Below are positions 23,881 to 34,384 of a stretch of DNA of 64,000 nucleotides, piece by piece. Each line of letters opens with the position of its first letter. Position 1 is the first letter of the stretch. Source of the stretch: Mytilisepta virgata (lineage: Eukaryota; Mollusca; Bivalvia; Mytilida; Mytilidae); the NCBI GenBank assembly GCA_028015205.1, contig CM051518.1:34314001-34378000 (forward strand), written 5' to 3'. The notes beneath the pieces were generated by a model that ran no database searches, was not told the origin of the DNA, and saw only the letters and a list, made by a program, of their open reading frames with translations. The position numbers and the translations under genes are program-made.

Positions 23881-25260
23881 ATACTAATCAAGCCTTATTG
23901 GCCCGGAGACCACTCGGCCCTGGACCAAACTCGGGCATAGGTCATAGAACAACACGGACCATAAGGACCATGAAGAGTTATAGGACAATTCAGACCGTGT
24001 GATACAAATAATTCGGAAAGGTGTGAAAGGGGGGGTCATTTAGGATTTAACCTTGTGCATAGATAAATTATGAAAAATTCAGGACAGTGTGGTTCAATTT
24101 TTATTGATCATCACGATGTATTTATATACTAGGACCGGCAATACTAAATTATAGAACAACTCGGACCGTTTAATGCAGAATTATAATTAAATGGAAGACA
24201 ATATTATATGATACACTATTTTTATAATTAATAACAAGTATTGATCGATAGGTGATAAAATATTTATATGCCTGTACCTTTACAGATTTTCTAAACATCA
24301 ATGTGTCTAATTTTTATTATGTATATACAACTGTAAAATTGAAATAATCATTAAACTAACCAAATATCATAAAAAATGAAAATACAAATTTTGTCAGAAT
24401 AAAGTATTGTAGCGCGGTCCTACTTAAATACGCTTGCATACGCCTGCAAGTATAAAATACGCCTGCATACGCCTGCAAGTATAAAAAAACGCCTGCAGAG
24501 AAAATGTATACGCCTGCAGGTTTAATATCATATTTTAAGTAAAAGTAGTGTTATATTTTTCGCCAACGGGTGGTAAAAGTGATCTGCATTGTCTTATGTT
24601 TGTTTTCCCCATGTAAATTTATTTTTTAAATGTGATTGTGACTGAAATTCTATGTTTCATTCAAATTATAACCCCGTTACAGATGTTCTTGACATATAAC
24701 CCAGATAGTCAGATATTACCCCTTTATAGAAAACAGAAAAAATATACCCCTTTACAGTCGTTTTGCATGGTTTCACATTTATAATTGTTCATAAACATAT
24801 AATCACAAATAGCATACAATATAGCTACTAAATACATCAACATTACCCCCCCCCCAAAAAAAAAAAAACCAATATCTAGATATATTCATCTGGATGGCTA
24901 TATGATATTCCTGACCCACGTTAAAGTGATAATGAACACTATTTTAATTGTTTAATTATTTTTTCCAATTTAACTAAATTTAGATACATCAGAAAGTAGA
25001 ATATTTCTGATTTGATTTTTTTCTTTCTATGATGAGTTATAATCAGATAATTTTTTAAGTTTTAACTGCTAAACATAGAATTACATAATTAAATGAGAGG
25101 AAATAGAAGTTTGTGATTACTGGTGATTGCTTTTGGGACCTTCAAGATTTTAAATAAAAAATGTCCTTTATTTTTGGAGATCTAGTTGTGATTATAAACA
25201 ATAGAGTAGATACAATTTCAGTCTAGTATATAAATTGGTTTCTAATTCTAAGCTACCCCG
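23880..25260. other. Intergenic stretch with small repeats
   Basis: No gene is seen. At 24420-24520 the motif ACGCCTGCA with AAGTATAAA spacers recurs several times. At 23900-24170 short echoes of CTCGGACCGT-like sequence recur. A C-run followed by an A-run is at about 24847-24867. Confidence 0.5.
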
Positions 25261-25289
25261 TCCAAATACGGGCTACATCAAATGGTAAA

Positions 25290-26640
25290 TATGATTACAG
25301 AGACTGGGGCATGAAAGTAAACACCAAGAAAACTAAAGTGGTTATATTTAATAAAGCTGAACGAACCATAAAACACAAATTTACATACAAAAACGCATCA
25401 GTTGAATGTGTTGGAAATTATAAATATTTAGGTATACATTTCTCTGCTTCTGGATCTTTTTCATATGCAAAAAATGAATTACACAAAAAAAGCTTTGAAG
25501 GCATTTTACAAGCTAAGAAAAGAGTTCCTTAGTCTTAATCCAAATGTCAAGACTTCTTTAAATGTAATTGACCATACCATCAAACCTATTTTATTATATG
25601 GCTCCGAAATTTGGGGTATTTTTAATGTAAACAATGCTAGAATTAAGCTATCTGATTATATTAATTTAGATGATTGTTATAAAACTTTAAAATGTGAAAC
25701 ACTGCATGTCAAATTCTGTAAATTCATATTGGGCATACATAAGAAAAGTGCTAACAATGCTTCTCTTTCAGAATTTGGAAGACACCCTCTACATTATGAT
25801 ATTGTTAAAAGTATGATTAAGTACTATTACAGATTGGAAAACATGCCAACAGTTTCCTTTTCTACAGGATGCTTTTAGATGCTCTAAAGAACTTCATCTG
25901 TCTAACAAACCAACTTGGTATTCATCAGTTCAAAAATTACTTAAAGTATTAAAAATTTATACTAATTTTATGAATCAAAGAGAATAAAGATTTAATAAGT
26001 CGTTAAAAATACATATAGACAAGAAATATCTCAATGATTGGAAAAAAGGTCTATAGCGATAATTTTAAAGATGGTACTTACAACTTTTATTTTCTTAAAA
26101 AGTAATTTTACATTAGAAAAATATTTGATTTTGCTAAAGAAATTTGAATATAGAAAGGGATTCTCTAAGTTACGTTTATCTTCACATAGACTTTTTATAG
26201 AAACAGGTCGTTACAAAAAAAAGTCAGAAATGAAAGAAAGTGTAAAAATTGTTCCTTTGGGGAGATTGAAGACTTAGAGCATTTTCTAACCAGGTTTGAA
26301 AAGTAAACTAACTTGAGGAAAGAACTATTTAAATTTATATCATCAAAAGTCCCCCCCCCCCCTTTTCAAAAATTTACCAGATAGACAAAAGTTGTATTAT
26401 ATTCTCAATTGTGACGATGCTGATATATTAAACCCTGTTGGCATTTTTTTCATATTAATATGTCATGAGTCTTTATATTTTATATAATCATGGTTTATTT
26501 ATTTATATTGGATGTTTTCTGTCATATAACTGCAGTTGTCTATAATTTTCTGTCTATCAAGTAACTCCTTCCCTTTCAATGTTTTTATTTGTTACTCTGT
26601 TACTTATTGCCCCATCGAGGGCCCTTAATTGGTTAATAAA
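25290..26640 (+). pseudogene. LINE 3' fragment (LINE D)
   Basis: The fragment begins within the RT thumb region: KVNTKKTKVVIFNKAERTIK, then YKYLGIHFSASGSFSYAK, then DHTIKPILLYGSEIWGIFN. It continues in two further frames through LSEFGRHPLHYDIVKSM to FEYRKGFSKLRLSSHRL. It ends with CATCGAGGGCCCTTAATTGG and TTAATAAA at 26640, where a hAT-like MITE begins. There are several frameshifts. It is about 90% alike to LINE E by eye. Confidence 0.85.
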
Positions 26641-26938
26641 CAGGGGCGTTTCCAGGATATTATAAAGGGGGGCGTATAATAAAACTTTGGCCGAGCGGAG
26701 CGAGGCAAAAATTTTTTTGGACCTTTTTTTTTGCTAAAAAAACACAAAATAATTGTGAAATGCACTAATGTAACGGTTCCTGACTTGGAGCAGGTATATT
26801 TTAGAGTATATGTTTAATTAATGAATATGATAAATTGCCATATTCAATACAATATAAGCAGATTACGATAGTTTTTTTTTTTTTTGAAAAAGGGGGGGGG
26901 GCGTACGCCCATTACGCCCTCACCTGGACCCGCACCTG
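26641..26938. mobile_element. hAT-like MITE with 5-bp target duplication
   Basis: The terminal inverted repeats are CAGGGGCGTTTCCAGG on the left and, read inward from the right, CAGGTGCGGGTCCAGG. This type of end is common in hAT transposons. The flanks are the 5-bp direct repeat ataaa (26636-26640 and 26939-26943). The interior is AT-rich with T and G homopolymers and has no coding capacity. It inserted at the 3' end of LINE D. Confidence 0.75.
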
Positions 26939-27009
26939 ATAAACATTATCTTATCTATCTTATGGTAAGAAGTCCTCCGGGTATGCGGTAGTACAGGTAT
27001 GGAACTCGC

Positions 27010-27142
27010 CAATGTAATTAAAATTAGTTCTCCGCACTTGCTCCTTATTTTCGTTCGGTTGTTTATATTTATGTCGCGCGTGACATATAAACAACCGAAC
27101 GAAAATAAGGAGCAAGTGCGGAGAACTAATTTTAATAAGATT
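27010..27142. mobile_element. 133-bp foldback element with 10-bp flanking direct repeats
   Basis: The arms are inverted and nearly perfect: 27017-27068 (containing TTAGTTCTCCGCACTTGC) pairs with 27085-27136, with a ~16-nt loop rich in CGCG. Outside lies the direct repeat TGGAACTCGC at 27000-27009 and 27143-27152, most simply a 10-bp target-site duplication. It has no coding capacity; the reading frames through it are arm artefacts. Confidence 0.8.
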
Positions 27143-27279
27143 TGGAACTCGCTCACAAATAAGACCAGCTATATTCAATTTGGTAGCTGGTGTGGGGACA
27201 CTAAAAGTGCTTTTGTTACTTCATGCAAATGCCAGCCTGTGCTTTGACATATAGCTGATACATACATTATTTTCTCAAA

Positions 27280-27746
27280 ACTAAGGTGTTTATATTTAAT
27301 AAAGCTGGACGAACCATAAAACACAAATTTACAAACAAAAACTCAGCAATTGAATGTGTTGGAAATTATAAATATTTAGATATTCATTTCTCTGACTCTG
27401 GATCTTTTTCATATGAAAAACTTGAATTACACAAAAAAGCCCTGAAGACATTTTTCAAGCTAAGAAAAGAGTTTCTTCGTCTTAATCCAAATGTCAAGAC
27501 TTTTCTAAATGTAATTTACCATACCATCAAACCTATTTTATTATATGGATCAGAAATATGGGGTATTTTTAATGTTAAAAATACTAGAATTAAGCTATCT
27601 GATGATATTAATTTAGATGATTGTTACTATAAAAAAAAAATAAAATGTGAAACACTGTATCGCAAATTTCGTAAATTCATATTGGGAATACATAAGAAAA
27701 CTGCCAACCATCCTTCTCTTTCGGAATTTGGAAGACACCCTCTACA
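27280..27746 (+). pseudogene. LINE E, left part (interrupted)
   Basis: This is a close relative of LINE D: VFIFNKAGRTIKHKFTNKNS, then YKYLDIHFSDSGSFSYEK, LLYGSEIWGIFNV and LSEFGRHPLQ. The homology stops inside ACACCCTCTACA at 27746, where the Mutator-like element begins, and resumes at 29498. Confidence 0.88.
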
Positions 27747-29497
27747 GGGTGCAGGACAAATCGCCCCACTTCAAACTCGCCCCATACCAACTCGCACCAA
27801 CTTTTCTCCAACTCGCCCCAACTCGGAAAATATTTGTTACAAACTCGCTCCAACTGTGAAAATCATAGTCACAAACTCGCCCCAACTCATGAAAATAATA
27901 ATTCTATACGTAAATATCATAGTCACCAACTCGCCCCAACTCATGAAAATAATAATTCCATACGTAAATATCCTGGTTACCAACTCTCCCAACTCATGAA
28001 AATAATAATTCCATACGTAAATATCCTGGTTACCAACTCGCCCCAACTCATGAAATTATTATTCCATACGTAAATATCATGGTTACCAACTCGCCCCAAC
28101 TCATGAAAATAATAATTCCATATTCGCTTATTACAATAACGATTTGAATTCCAAGTGTGGAACTTGCACCAATTACATCTGTAAGTATATAACTCTTTTC
28201 ATTATTACTTTTATCACAGACGTGGTGATGTTTTCAAGTTCTGTCGTAACGTCATGGCCCTTCCTTTTTTGCCTGCCACACACATAGAGCCAGCCTTCAA
28301 CAAACTGACATAGAACATTCACGACGACACACTGAAGAAGTTTGTGAAATACGTTCGCAAGACCTAGATCGACAACTCCTTTTACCAGATAGCCACTTGG
28401 TGTGTCTTCCAACAGCCAACGCGTACAAACAACGACGTGGAAGGGTGGCACAGAAGACTCAACAAGAAACAAGAGACGAGAAGCCACCGTTCTATGAGCT
28501 GATACCCATTATGCACGAAAAGCAAAGCTGTTGCCGCTGCAGAGGAAGATGGTGTCCGAGGGCAAGCTGACGCGTTACTAGCGTAAGCTTGTCCGCACCA
28601 ACCAGTCGGTTCTTTTTAACTTGTGGGATCAGTATTACAGATATAAACAATACCAAATTTTCACATTATTTTTTCAAAATGGTCATAAAGCCACAAATTT
28701 GCAATTTCTTTAATGAAAAATGTGCAAAAAAATAAAAATACCCATAACACTTCGGTTTTGTACATTTCATGAGCAGAAGATTATATAATATAGTCAAATA
28801 CGAACTTATAACCCCATCAAAGTATCATACTTTACATGAATTTTAAAAAAATCAACCAAAAACTGACAAAAAGACTAATTTTTGCAGAGTTATCTCCCCT
28901 CTCCAATGTTAATTTCCATAGGAAATTAAAAATGCTGATTTTGAGTTTTCCTCAAGTTAGATTTTAGGAGACTTTTTTCTGTGTATATTTGGGGCTTAAT
29001 GCTATAGATTAGAACTAAAACATTTTCTGTTGCAATTAGTTTGAGGTTAAAACTTAGTATGACTGGACTAATAGTAATGATGATGATAAATAAAAGATTA
29101 TAACGTACATTCTGATTTTTATTTAGGATAATGACACTATACTATTTCCATCAGTTGTAACGAATATTTTTACCAGTTGGGGCGAGTTGGTAAATATGAT
29201 ATTCACCGTTGGAGCTAGTTTAAAATCATTACATTCAAAGTTGGGGCGACTTTGTAACTACTGTAGTCACTAGTTGGGGCGAGTTGGTAAATATGATATT
29301 CACCATTGGAGCTAGTTTAAAATCATTACTTTCAAAGTTGGGGCGAGTTTGTAACACATATTCACTAGTTGGGGCGATTTGGTGATGATGATTTTCAATA
29401 TTGGAGCGAGTTTGTAACAAATATTTTCCGAGTTGGAAAAAAAGTTGGTGCGAGTTGGTATGGGGTGAGTTTGCAGTGGGGCGAGTTGTCTAGCATT
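27747..29497 (+). mobile_element. Mutator-like (MULE) element with long tandem-repeat TIRs, inserted in LINE E
   Basis: The element is 1.75 kb. Its ends are GGGTGCAGGACAAATCGCCCC-like on the left and, read inward from the right, AATGCTAGACAACTCGCCCC. The arms (about 27747-28115 and 29165-29497) are inverted relatives built from repeated AACTCGCCCCAACT units spaced by ~55 bp. The flanks are the 9-bp direct repeat CCCTCTACA (27738-27746, 29498-29506). LINE D at 25780-25810 shows the uninterrupted site. The interior carries remnants of a MULE-type transposase. A 9-bp duplication, long TIRs and a MULE transposase all agree with the Mutator superfamily. Confidence 0.88.
28245..28640 (+). pseudogene. 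MULE transposase C-terminal remnant
   Basis: Short stretches in different plus-strand frames match the C-terminal region of animal MULE-domain proteins: LPFLPATHIEPAFNKL (28255-28312), IATWCVFQQPTRTNNDVEGW followed by HRRLNKK (about 28389-28470), FYELIPIMHEK (about 28490-28520) and KMVSEGKLTRY (about 28546-28580). The TWCV-x-RTNNDVEGWHRRLN string is the diagnostic part. Frames change at least three times and stops are present, so it is not functional. The upstream catalytic DDE region is not found. Confidence 0.82.
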
Positions 29498-30240
29498 CCC
29501 TCTACATTATGATATTGTTAAAAGTATGATTAAATACTATTATATCAATCAATCAATCAAATTCTTTATTCCAAATCAAAGGGCACATAAAGGGTACGTA
29601 AATCAATGTGAATCATGAAAGTCAACCATACACAACCCACACATATATACCATATAAACAACCATTCACACTGGTTTCTTCTGTTTTAAGATCATTCAAG
29701 TAAAACACACACACAAAAACAAATAAACAGTATACAATATATCAAGGAGAGAGTAGGAAAACATGTTAACAGAGTGTCCTCTTCTACAGGATACTTTTCG
29801 ATGCTGTAAAAAAAAACTTCCTTTGTCTAACAAACCAACTTGGTATTCGTCAGTTGAAAAATTACTTATAGTATTAAAAATTGATACTAATTTTATGAAT
29901 CAAAGAGAATAAAGATTTAATAAGTCGTTAAAAATACATATAGATAAGAAATATCTCAATGATGGGAAAAATTCTAGCGATAATTTTGAAGATGTTAAAC
30001 TGACAACTTATATTTTCTTTTAAAAAAATTTTACATTAGAAAATATTTGATTTTGTTGAAGAAATTTGAATATAGAAAAGCATTCTCTAAGTTTCGTGTA
30101 TCTTCACATAGACTTTTGATAGAAACAGGGCGTTACAAAAAAAAATAGTTAGAAATGAAAAAAAAAAAAGTGTAAAAATTGTTCCACTGGGGAGGTTGAA
30201 GACCAAGGACATTTTCTAAAATTCTAGGTTACAAACGACG
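29498..30240 (+). pseudogene. LINE E, right part
   Basis: The sequence resumes with CCCTCTACATTATGATATTG, exactly where the left part stopped. It then matches LINE D (GAAAACATG, CTTCTACAGGAT, AACCAACTTGGTATTCGTCAG, CTAAGTTTCGTGTATCTTC) to about 30230. A second insertion splits it at 29543-29752. Stops and A-runs abound. Confidence 0.85.
29543..29752 (-). mobile_element. LINE/SINE 3' tail inserted in LINE E
   Basis: On the minus strand the piece ends in CCCTTTGATTTGGAATAAAG and a (TTGA)n tail, a common retrotransposon 3' end. LINE D lacks this block between TACTATTA and GGAAAACATG. No convincing target duplication is visible. Confidence 0.6.
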
Positions 30241-31430
30241 CATGTGAACTTAATTCAGCCATGGTTTTGGAAGAATGAGCGGCTGATCAAAGTAGGTGCC
30301 GCATATTTATGTTATTTTGCAGGGCGTTGACACTGCTCACAAAGCTTGTGCGCTTGCTGTGTTTATCTTTAATGAAAATTTATCTTTTTATCTTCCCACA
30401 GCAGTTTCTGTGAACACATTTTTTCGATTATAGTATTGATAAATTGTTTTTCAATAAATTGTTAATGGCAAAAGATAATTTTCATATAGGTTAATTATTT
30501 CATTTTTATCGGAGGGCAAGTTGTCCAAATACAGTAGGCGAGTTGGCCAATACTGTGGGCGACTTGTCTAAGAAGTGGGCGAATTGACTTGCATTCATAT
30601 CATACCTCTTAAAATGATATTGGTCACGTGACGAGAAAAAAAATTCTTAACAACTGTTGAAATATATGATAAAGCGTATAAAACGTCAAAATCCGTATAC
30701 CCCTCGATGAATTTCGGGGTGATACGGATTTTGCCATGTATTATTCTCTATGTACAGAAACATTTATTAGTTACCCCTGTTTTATTGTACTCATCCAAAA
30801 TATAAAAGGGGCCTTGAAAATCATGCAAGTGCATAAAATATTGAATACGGTCCGAATAGTCTTCATCGACGGGACGTACTATCTCGTTTACGGACGGACC
30901 GAATTGTCTCGTGCCCATTTGAAGTCATGAACAGAACTGAACTGCCGTTGCTACCAATATATTTAAGTAAAGCGTGTTTGAGTATTAGCACAGTTTCTTC
31001 AGTTATAAAATGGAATAATACAGATGAGAGGGTACCGCGGTAGAGCCAATCCTTCAGCGTGTCTTGTAACTATCACGTGCTTTTATTGGCGTTATCACGT
31101 GGTCAATTATTTCCGCTGACGAAATAGCCATTTTAAAGACCACGCTGTAAGTTTAGAAAAACTAATACACATAATACGAAGAAATTTTTTTGGTATCTCT
31201 CAATGTCAGTTTCGAATCAAATAATTATATTAAGTAGAGAGAGTCACGGAACAGTTCTTTTATCTTGTGGATAAAACTGACAATTCATAATAAGCTTCTT
31301 GAGATCGATTTGTTTACATACTTCCCGCGGGAAAAAACCATATTAATTGGCATGTTCATAATATTCCCGTGTAACATATTGGGGGAAAATTATTTATATC
31401 TATTTTGGATATGTAACCTTCACAATGTTG
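30241..31430. other. Intergenic stretch with small dyads
   Basis: No gene is recognised. It contains GGCGAGTTGG/GGCGACTTGT-type repeats (30512-30592) that resemble the MULE arms, a dyad AAAATCCGTAT...ATACGGATTTT (30688-30732), a pair of CACGTG boxes (31075-31102) inside a small inverted repeat (CAGCGTG.CTT at 31053 and its inverse ending near 31147), and TTCCCGCGGGAA (about 31322-31333), which looks like a paired E2F-type site. Confidence 0.45.
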
Positions 31431-31443
31431 TTAAGTTATTTTC

Positions 31444-32563
31444 CGGTAGCTCGAATGACCGAATGACGCCGTCATTTTCCGAATAACACCTGGAATGACC
31501 GAATGACACCTGAAATTTTAATTTTAGCACATATTGGTGACTTTTTAACATTGTTTAATAAATAATATTACATTATAAGTTGATGATATATCATAAAAAT
31601 GTTTTATAGAAGCAGTTAAATTCATACAGATGTGCCTTGTGCAGGATATCTTAGTAGTTTTAAATTTTTTTTATAATAAATCTTAAATAAAGAGTTTCCG
31701 CGGACTACGACAGGTATGCCCGTGCCTTGTGCAGGATATCTTAGTAGTTTTAAAAATTTTTTATAATAAATCCTAAATAAAGTGTTTCCGCGGACTACGA
31801 CAGGTATGCCCGTGCCTTGTGCAGGATATCTTAGTAGTTTTAAATTTTTTTTATAATAAATCCTAAATAAAGTGTTTCCGCGGACTACGACAGGTATGCG
31901 CGTGCCTTGTGCAGGATATAAAAAGTTAGTAGTTTTAAAATTTTTTTATAATAAATCCTAAATAAAGTGTTTCCGCGGACTACGACAGATATGCCCGTGC
32001 CTTGTGCAGGAAATCTTAGTAGTTTTAATTTTAAAAGGGCTTGGTTCTTATCTCTCAGGGGGGTTCCTGCAAGTTGTTTCTTTCATTCTAATCAAATATT
32101 TTGTAACTTTTTAATTATATTAAAAAATATATATATATATAAATACATAAAAAAAAAATTATTCTAGAAAGTTAACTATTTTTTATTTTCTTTAAAAAGG
32201 GGAATTTAAAAAGGGTGCCCACCCTCATATTGTTCATTGCCTTGTCGTGGCATGAGGGCTCCACTTTTGTGGTCCAAAATGAACACGTTTTCAATGAATG
32301 CAATCTTTCTTTTAGTCTTCACATTTTGATTTCCTTGGTCGCCATGTTTTATATATCCGTCAAATTTATAATGACATCTGTATGAACTTACCTGCTTCTA
32401 TAAAACATTTTTATGATATATCATCAACTTATAATGTAATATTATTTATTAAACAATGTTTAAAAGTCACCAATATGTGCTAAAATTAAATTTTCAGGTG
32501 TCATTCGGTCATTCCAGGTGTTATTCGGAAAATGACGGCGTCATTCGGTCATTCGTGTTACCC
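31444..32563. mobile_element. Mutator-like TIR element with internal 90-bp tandem repeats
   Basis: The terminal inverted repeats are ~190 bp (31444-31632 and 32374-32563), nearly identical, and begin GGGTAACACGAATGACC on the right arm (CGGTAGCTCGAATGACC on the left). The flanks are the 9-bp direct repeat GTTATTTTC (31435-31443, 32564-32572). The interior has a tandem array with a 90-bp period (GTGCCTTGTGCAGG at 31632, 31722, 31812, 31902 and 31997) followed by ~300 bp of unique sequence without coding capacity. The TIR length and 9-bp duplication suggest a non-autonomous Mutator-type element. Confidence 0.82.
31632..32020. repeat. 90-bp tandem array, about 4.3 units
   Basis: Each unit contains GTGCCTTGTGCAGGATATC, TTAGTAGTTTTAAA, an A/T run and TTTCCGCGGACTACGACAGG. 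The spacing is 90, 90, 90 and 95 bp. The first unit begins at the inner end of the left TIR of the surrounding element. Confidence 0.93.
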
Positions 32564-32573
32564 GTTATTTTCG

Positions 32574-32574
<1 letters not shown>

Positions 32575-32609
<35 letters not shown>
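32575..32609. repeat. Uninterrupted 35-base poly-C tract
   Basis: The run begins three bases after the right target duplication of the TIR element. It is the longest homopolymer in the window. Confidence 0.9.
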
Positions 32610-32689
32610 TTTTACTTTACTAAACGTCTTTACGACTTTAGCCACTTTAGGGGATTTTTTCAATTATAATAGCAGAAAAAAAGGATCAT

Positions 32690-33035
32690 GGCCAATACCT
32701 CCACCCTTAAACTTGTCAAGCAGGTCCCAGTTATAATCAACTGCTTATTGGATTTGAAATGCTTTTTAGTGTTGACATGTATTACCTTACCTTGCGGCTG
32801 AATGTTTTTCCATCCCTCAGGACAACCTCTAGCAGTGTGACTACTAACCAATATTAACCAATATTAAAACTCGTCAAGGAGGTCCCTGTTATAATCAACT
32901 GCTTATCGGATTTAAAATGCTTTTTAGTGTTGACATGTATTGCCTTACCTTACCGCTGAATCTTTTTCTGTCCTTCAGGACAACCTCTAGTAGAGTGTGT
33001 ACTAACCAATATTAACCAAAATTAAAACCCTCCAC
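32690..33035. repeat. 158-bp direct duplication
   Basis: Two tandem copies share GTTATAATCAACTGCTTAT (32730 and 32888), TTTTTAGTGTTGACATGTAT and AGGACAACCTCTAG. They differ by scattered changes. No gene is seen. Confidence 0.8.
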
Positions 33036-33099
33036 CATCCTCAATATCACACAAGTTTTTACAGTTTATTTACAAGTCTGTATGTGGTAAATCTTTAGT

Positions 33100-33615
33100 T
33101 CTGAAGTAATGAGTATAATTATTCTATATCCAAAATAAATTATTTTTGATTTTTTTTGTTAATTGATGGTTCTTGCTCTTATAGTGTGCAGTGCAGTTCA
33201 TAGCATTATTTTCTGGATAATAATTCACATTTTTGTTCTGTATTTCTATCTAATACTAAATCTGCATTCTGATGTCTGAATTAGGTACAATCCGTAATCA
33301 ATTGTGTCTGAATGGTTGTAGATAGTTCATAAAATGAAATGGACGAATCTTTAAAGATAGTTTCTTCAATTTGATTTATGAAAGGACATCGTATAGAGTA
33401 TAGAATCTTGCATTTTAGTAATAGGTGTTCAATGTCTTCATTTTCATTGTCACAGAGTTTACACAGAGCGAACTCACTTTTTGTAAAGCTTGCTCGTTTC
33501 TTTTGTGTCACAAAAGTTCCTATGACTAGTTTAACTTTGATCGCAATCGATAATGCACTTCTCGATGGATTATCGTCGTTATTAAGATCAATAATTGGAT
33601 GACATTTTCTAGGTA
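33100..33615 (-). pseudogene. LINE 3' fragment with Cys/His knuckle (LINE F)
   Basis: The minus-strand translation contains SALSIAIKVKLVIGTFVTQK, then FALCKLCDNENEDIEHLLLKC. This is the C-terminal C-x2-C...H-x4-C knuckle of endonuclease-RT LINEs. About 150 bp of 3' untranslated-like sequence follows toward 33100. The element is only distantly related to LINEs A-E. Confidence 0.7.
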
Positions 33616-33646
33616 AAAATACACAAAATTGAACTGAAAATAGACA

Positions 33647-34377
33647 CCAGAGGCTCCATGGAGCCTGAATCACTCACCTGGATTTTAGGTGACCACAAAT
33701 GACAAAGCACTTTTACATAAGTTCTACAGTGTCCAGCACTTCTAGATAAGATATGTAAAGAATTCTTCCAGTGTCCAATGCTAAAAATGTTAAAGTCCAG
33801 CTGTGGGTGCTAGCTTGGATTCAGATCAGCGTGAAAACATAACTTTTGCAGCAGACATTTATCGAAGGATTTTCATGCAACAAAAACATTTCAATTGGCT
33901 TAGTATTTTCTAACAAGAACACCTTTGTACAAATTTCCCCATAGGGTCCAATGTTAAACTAAGTCTGGCTATGGCGACCATCTTGAATTTAAGATCGGCA
34001 TAAAAAAACATAACTAGTGTAGAGGTTTATCCAATGCTTGTTTTTACATAAAAATATTTCTATTGGCTTGGTAGTTTCTGACAAGAAGACTTTTGTTCAA
34101 ATTTCCCTTAGGGTCCAATGTTAAACTAAGTCTGGCTGTGACGGCCATCTTGAATTTAAAAAATCAAACTAGTACTATCTGCCGCTGGTAGCCATGTTGA
34201 ATATCCAATCGGCACATAAAACATAAGTTTTGTACAGAACCATCCAATTAACATTCCTGCCAAGTTTGGTTCCATTTGGACTGGTGGTTTCAGAGAAGAT
34301 GAAAATGTTAAATGTGGACGGACGACAGACGCAAAGTGATGGCAAAAGCTCACATGGCCTTTTAGGCCAGGTGTGCT
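33647..34377 (-). mobile_element. Family F5 element
   Basis: On the minus strand the head is AGCACACCTGGCC pairing with GGCCATGTGAGCT (34349-34377), next to a T run. It is followed by GCGTCTGTCGTCCGTCC and a core with 'aagatggcc' and 'gtccaatgttaaact' phrases. The tail has CCAGGTGAGTGATTCA, then the palindromic hairpin AGGCTCCATGGAGCCT, and ends CTCTGG at 33647. Confidence 0.8.
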
Positions 34378-34384
34378 AAAAAAG

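Noticed and set aside
26633..26946. 8-bp target duplication for the 26.6 kb MITE
   Set aside because: The 8-bp flanks (ttaataaa and ataaacat) do not match; only the 5-bp ataaa is a direct repeat.
27018..27247. Frames on both strands through the 27 kb hairpin
   Set aside because: The mirrored peptides arise because the two arms are inverted copies of each other; there is no gene.
30736..30930. A 64-residue gene
   Set aside because: No recognisable domain and no supporting context in repeat-rich DNA.
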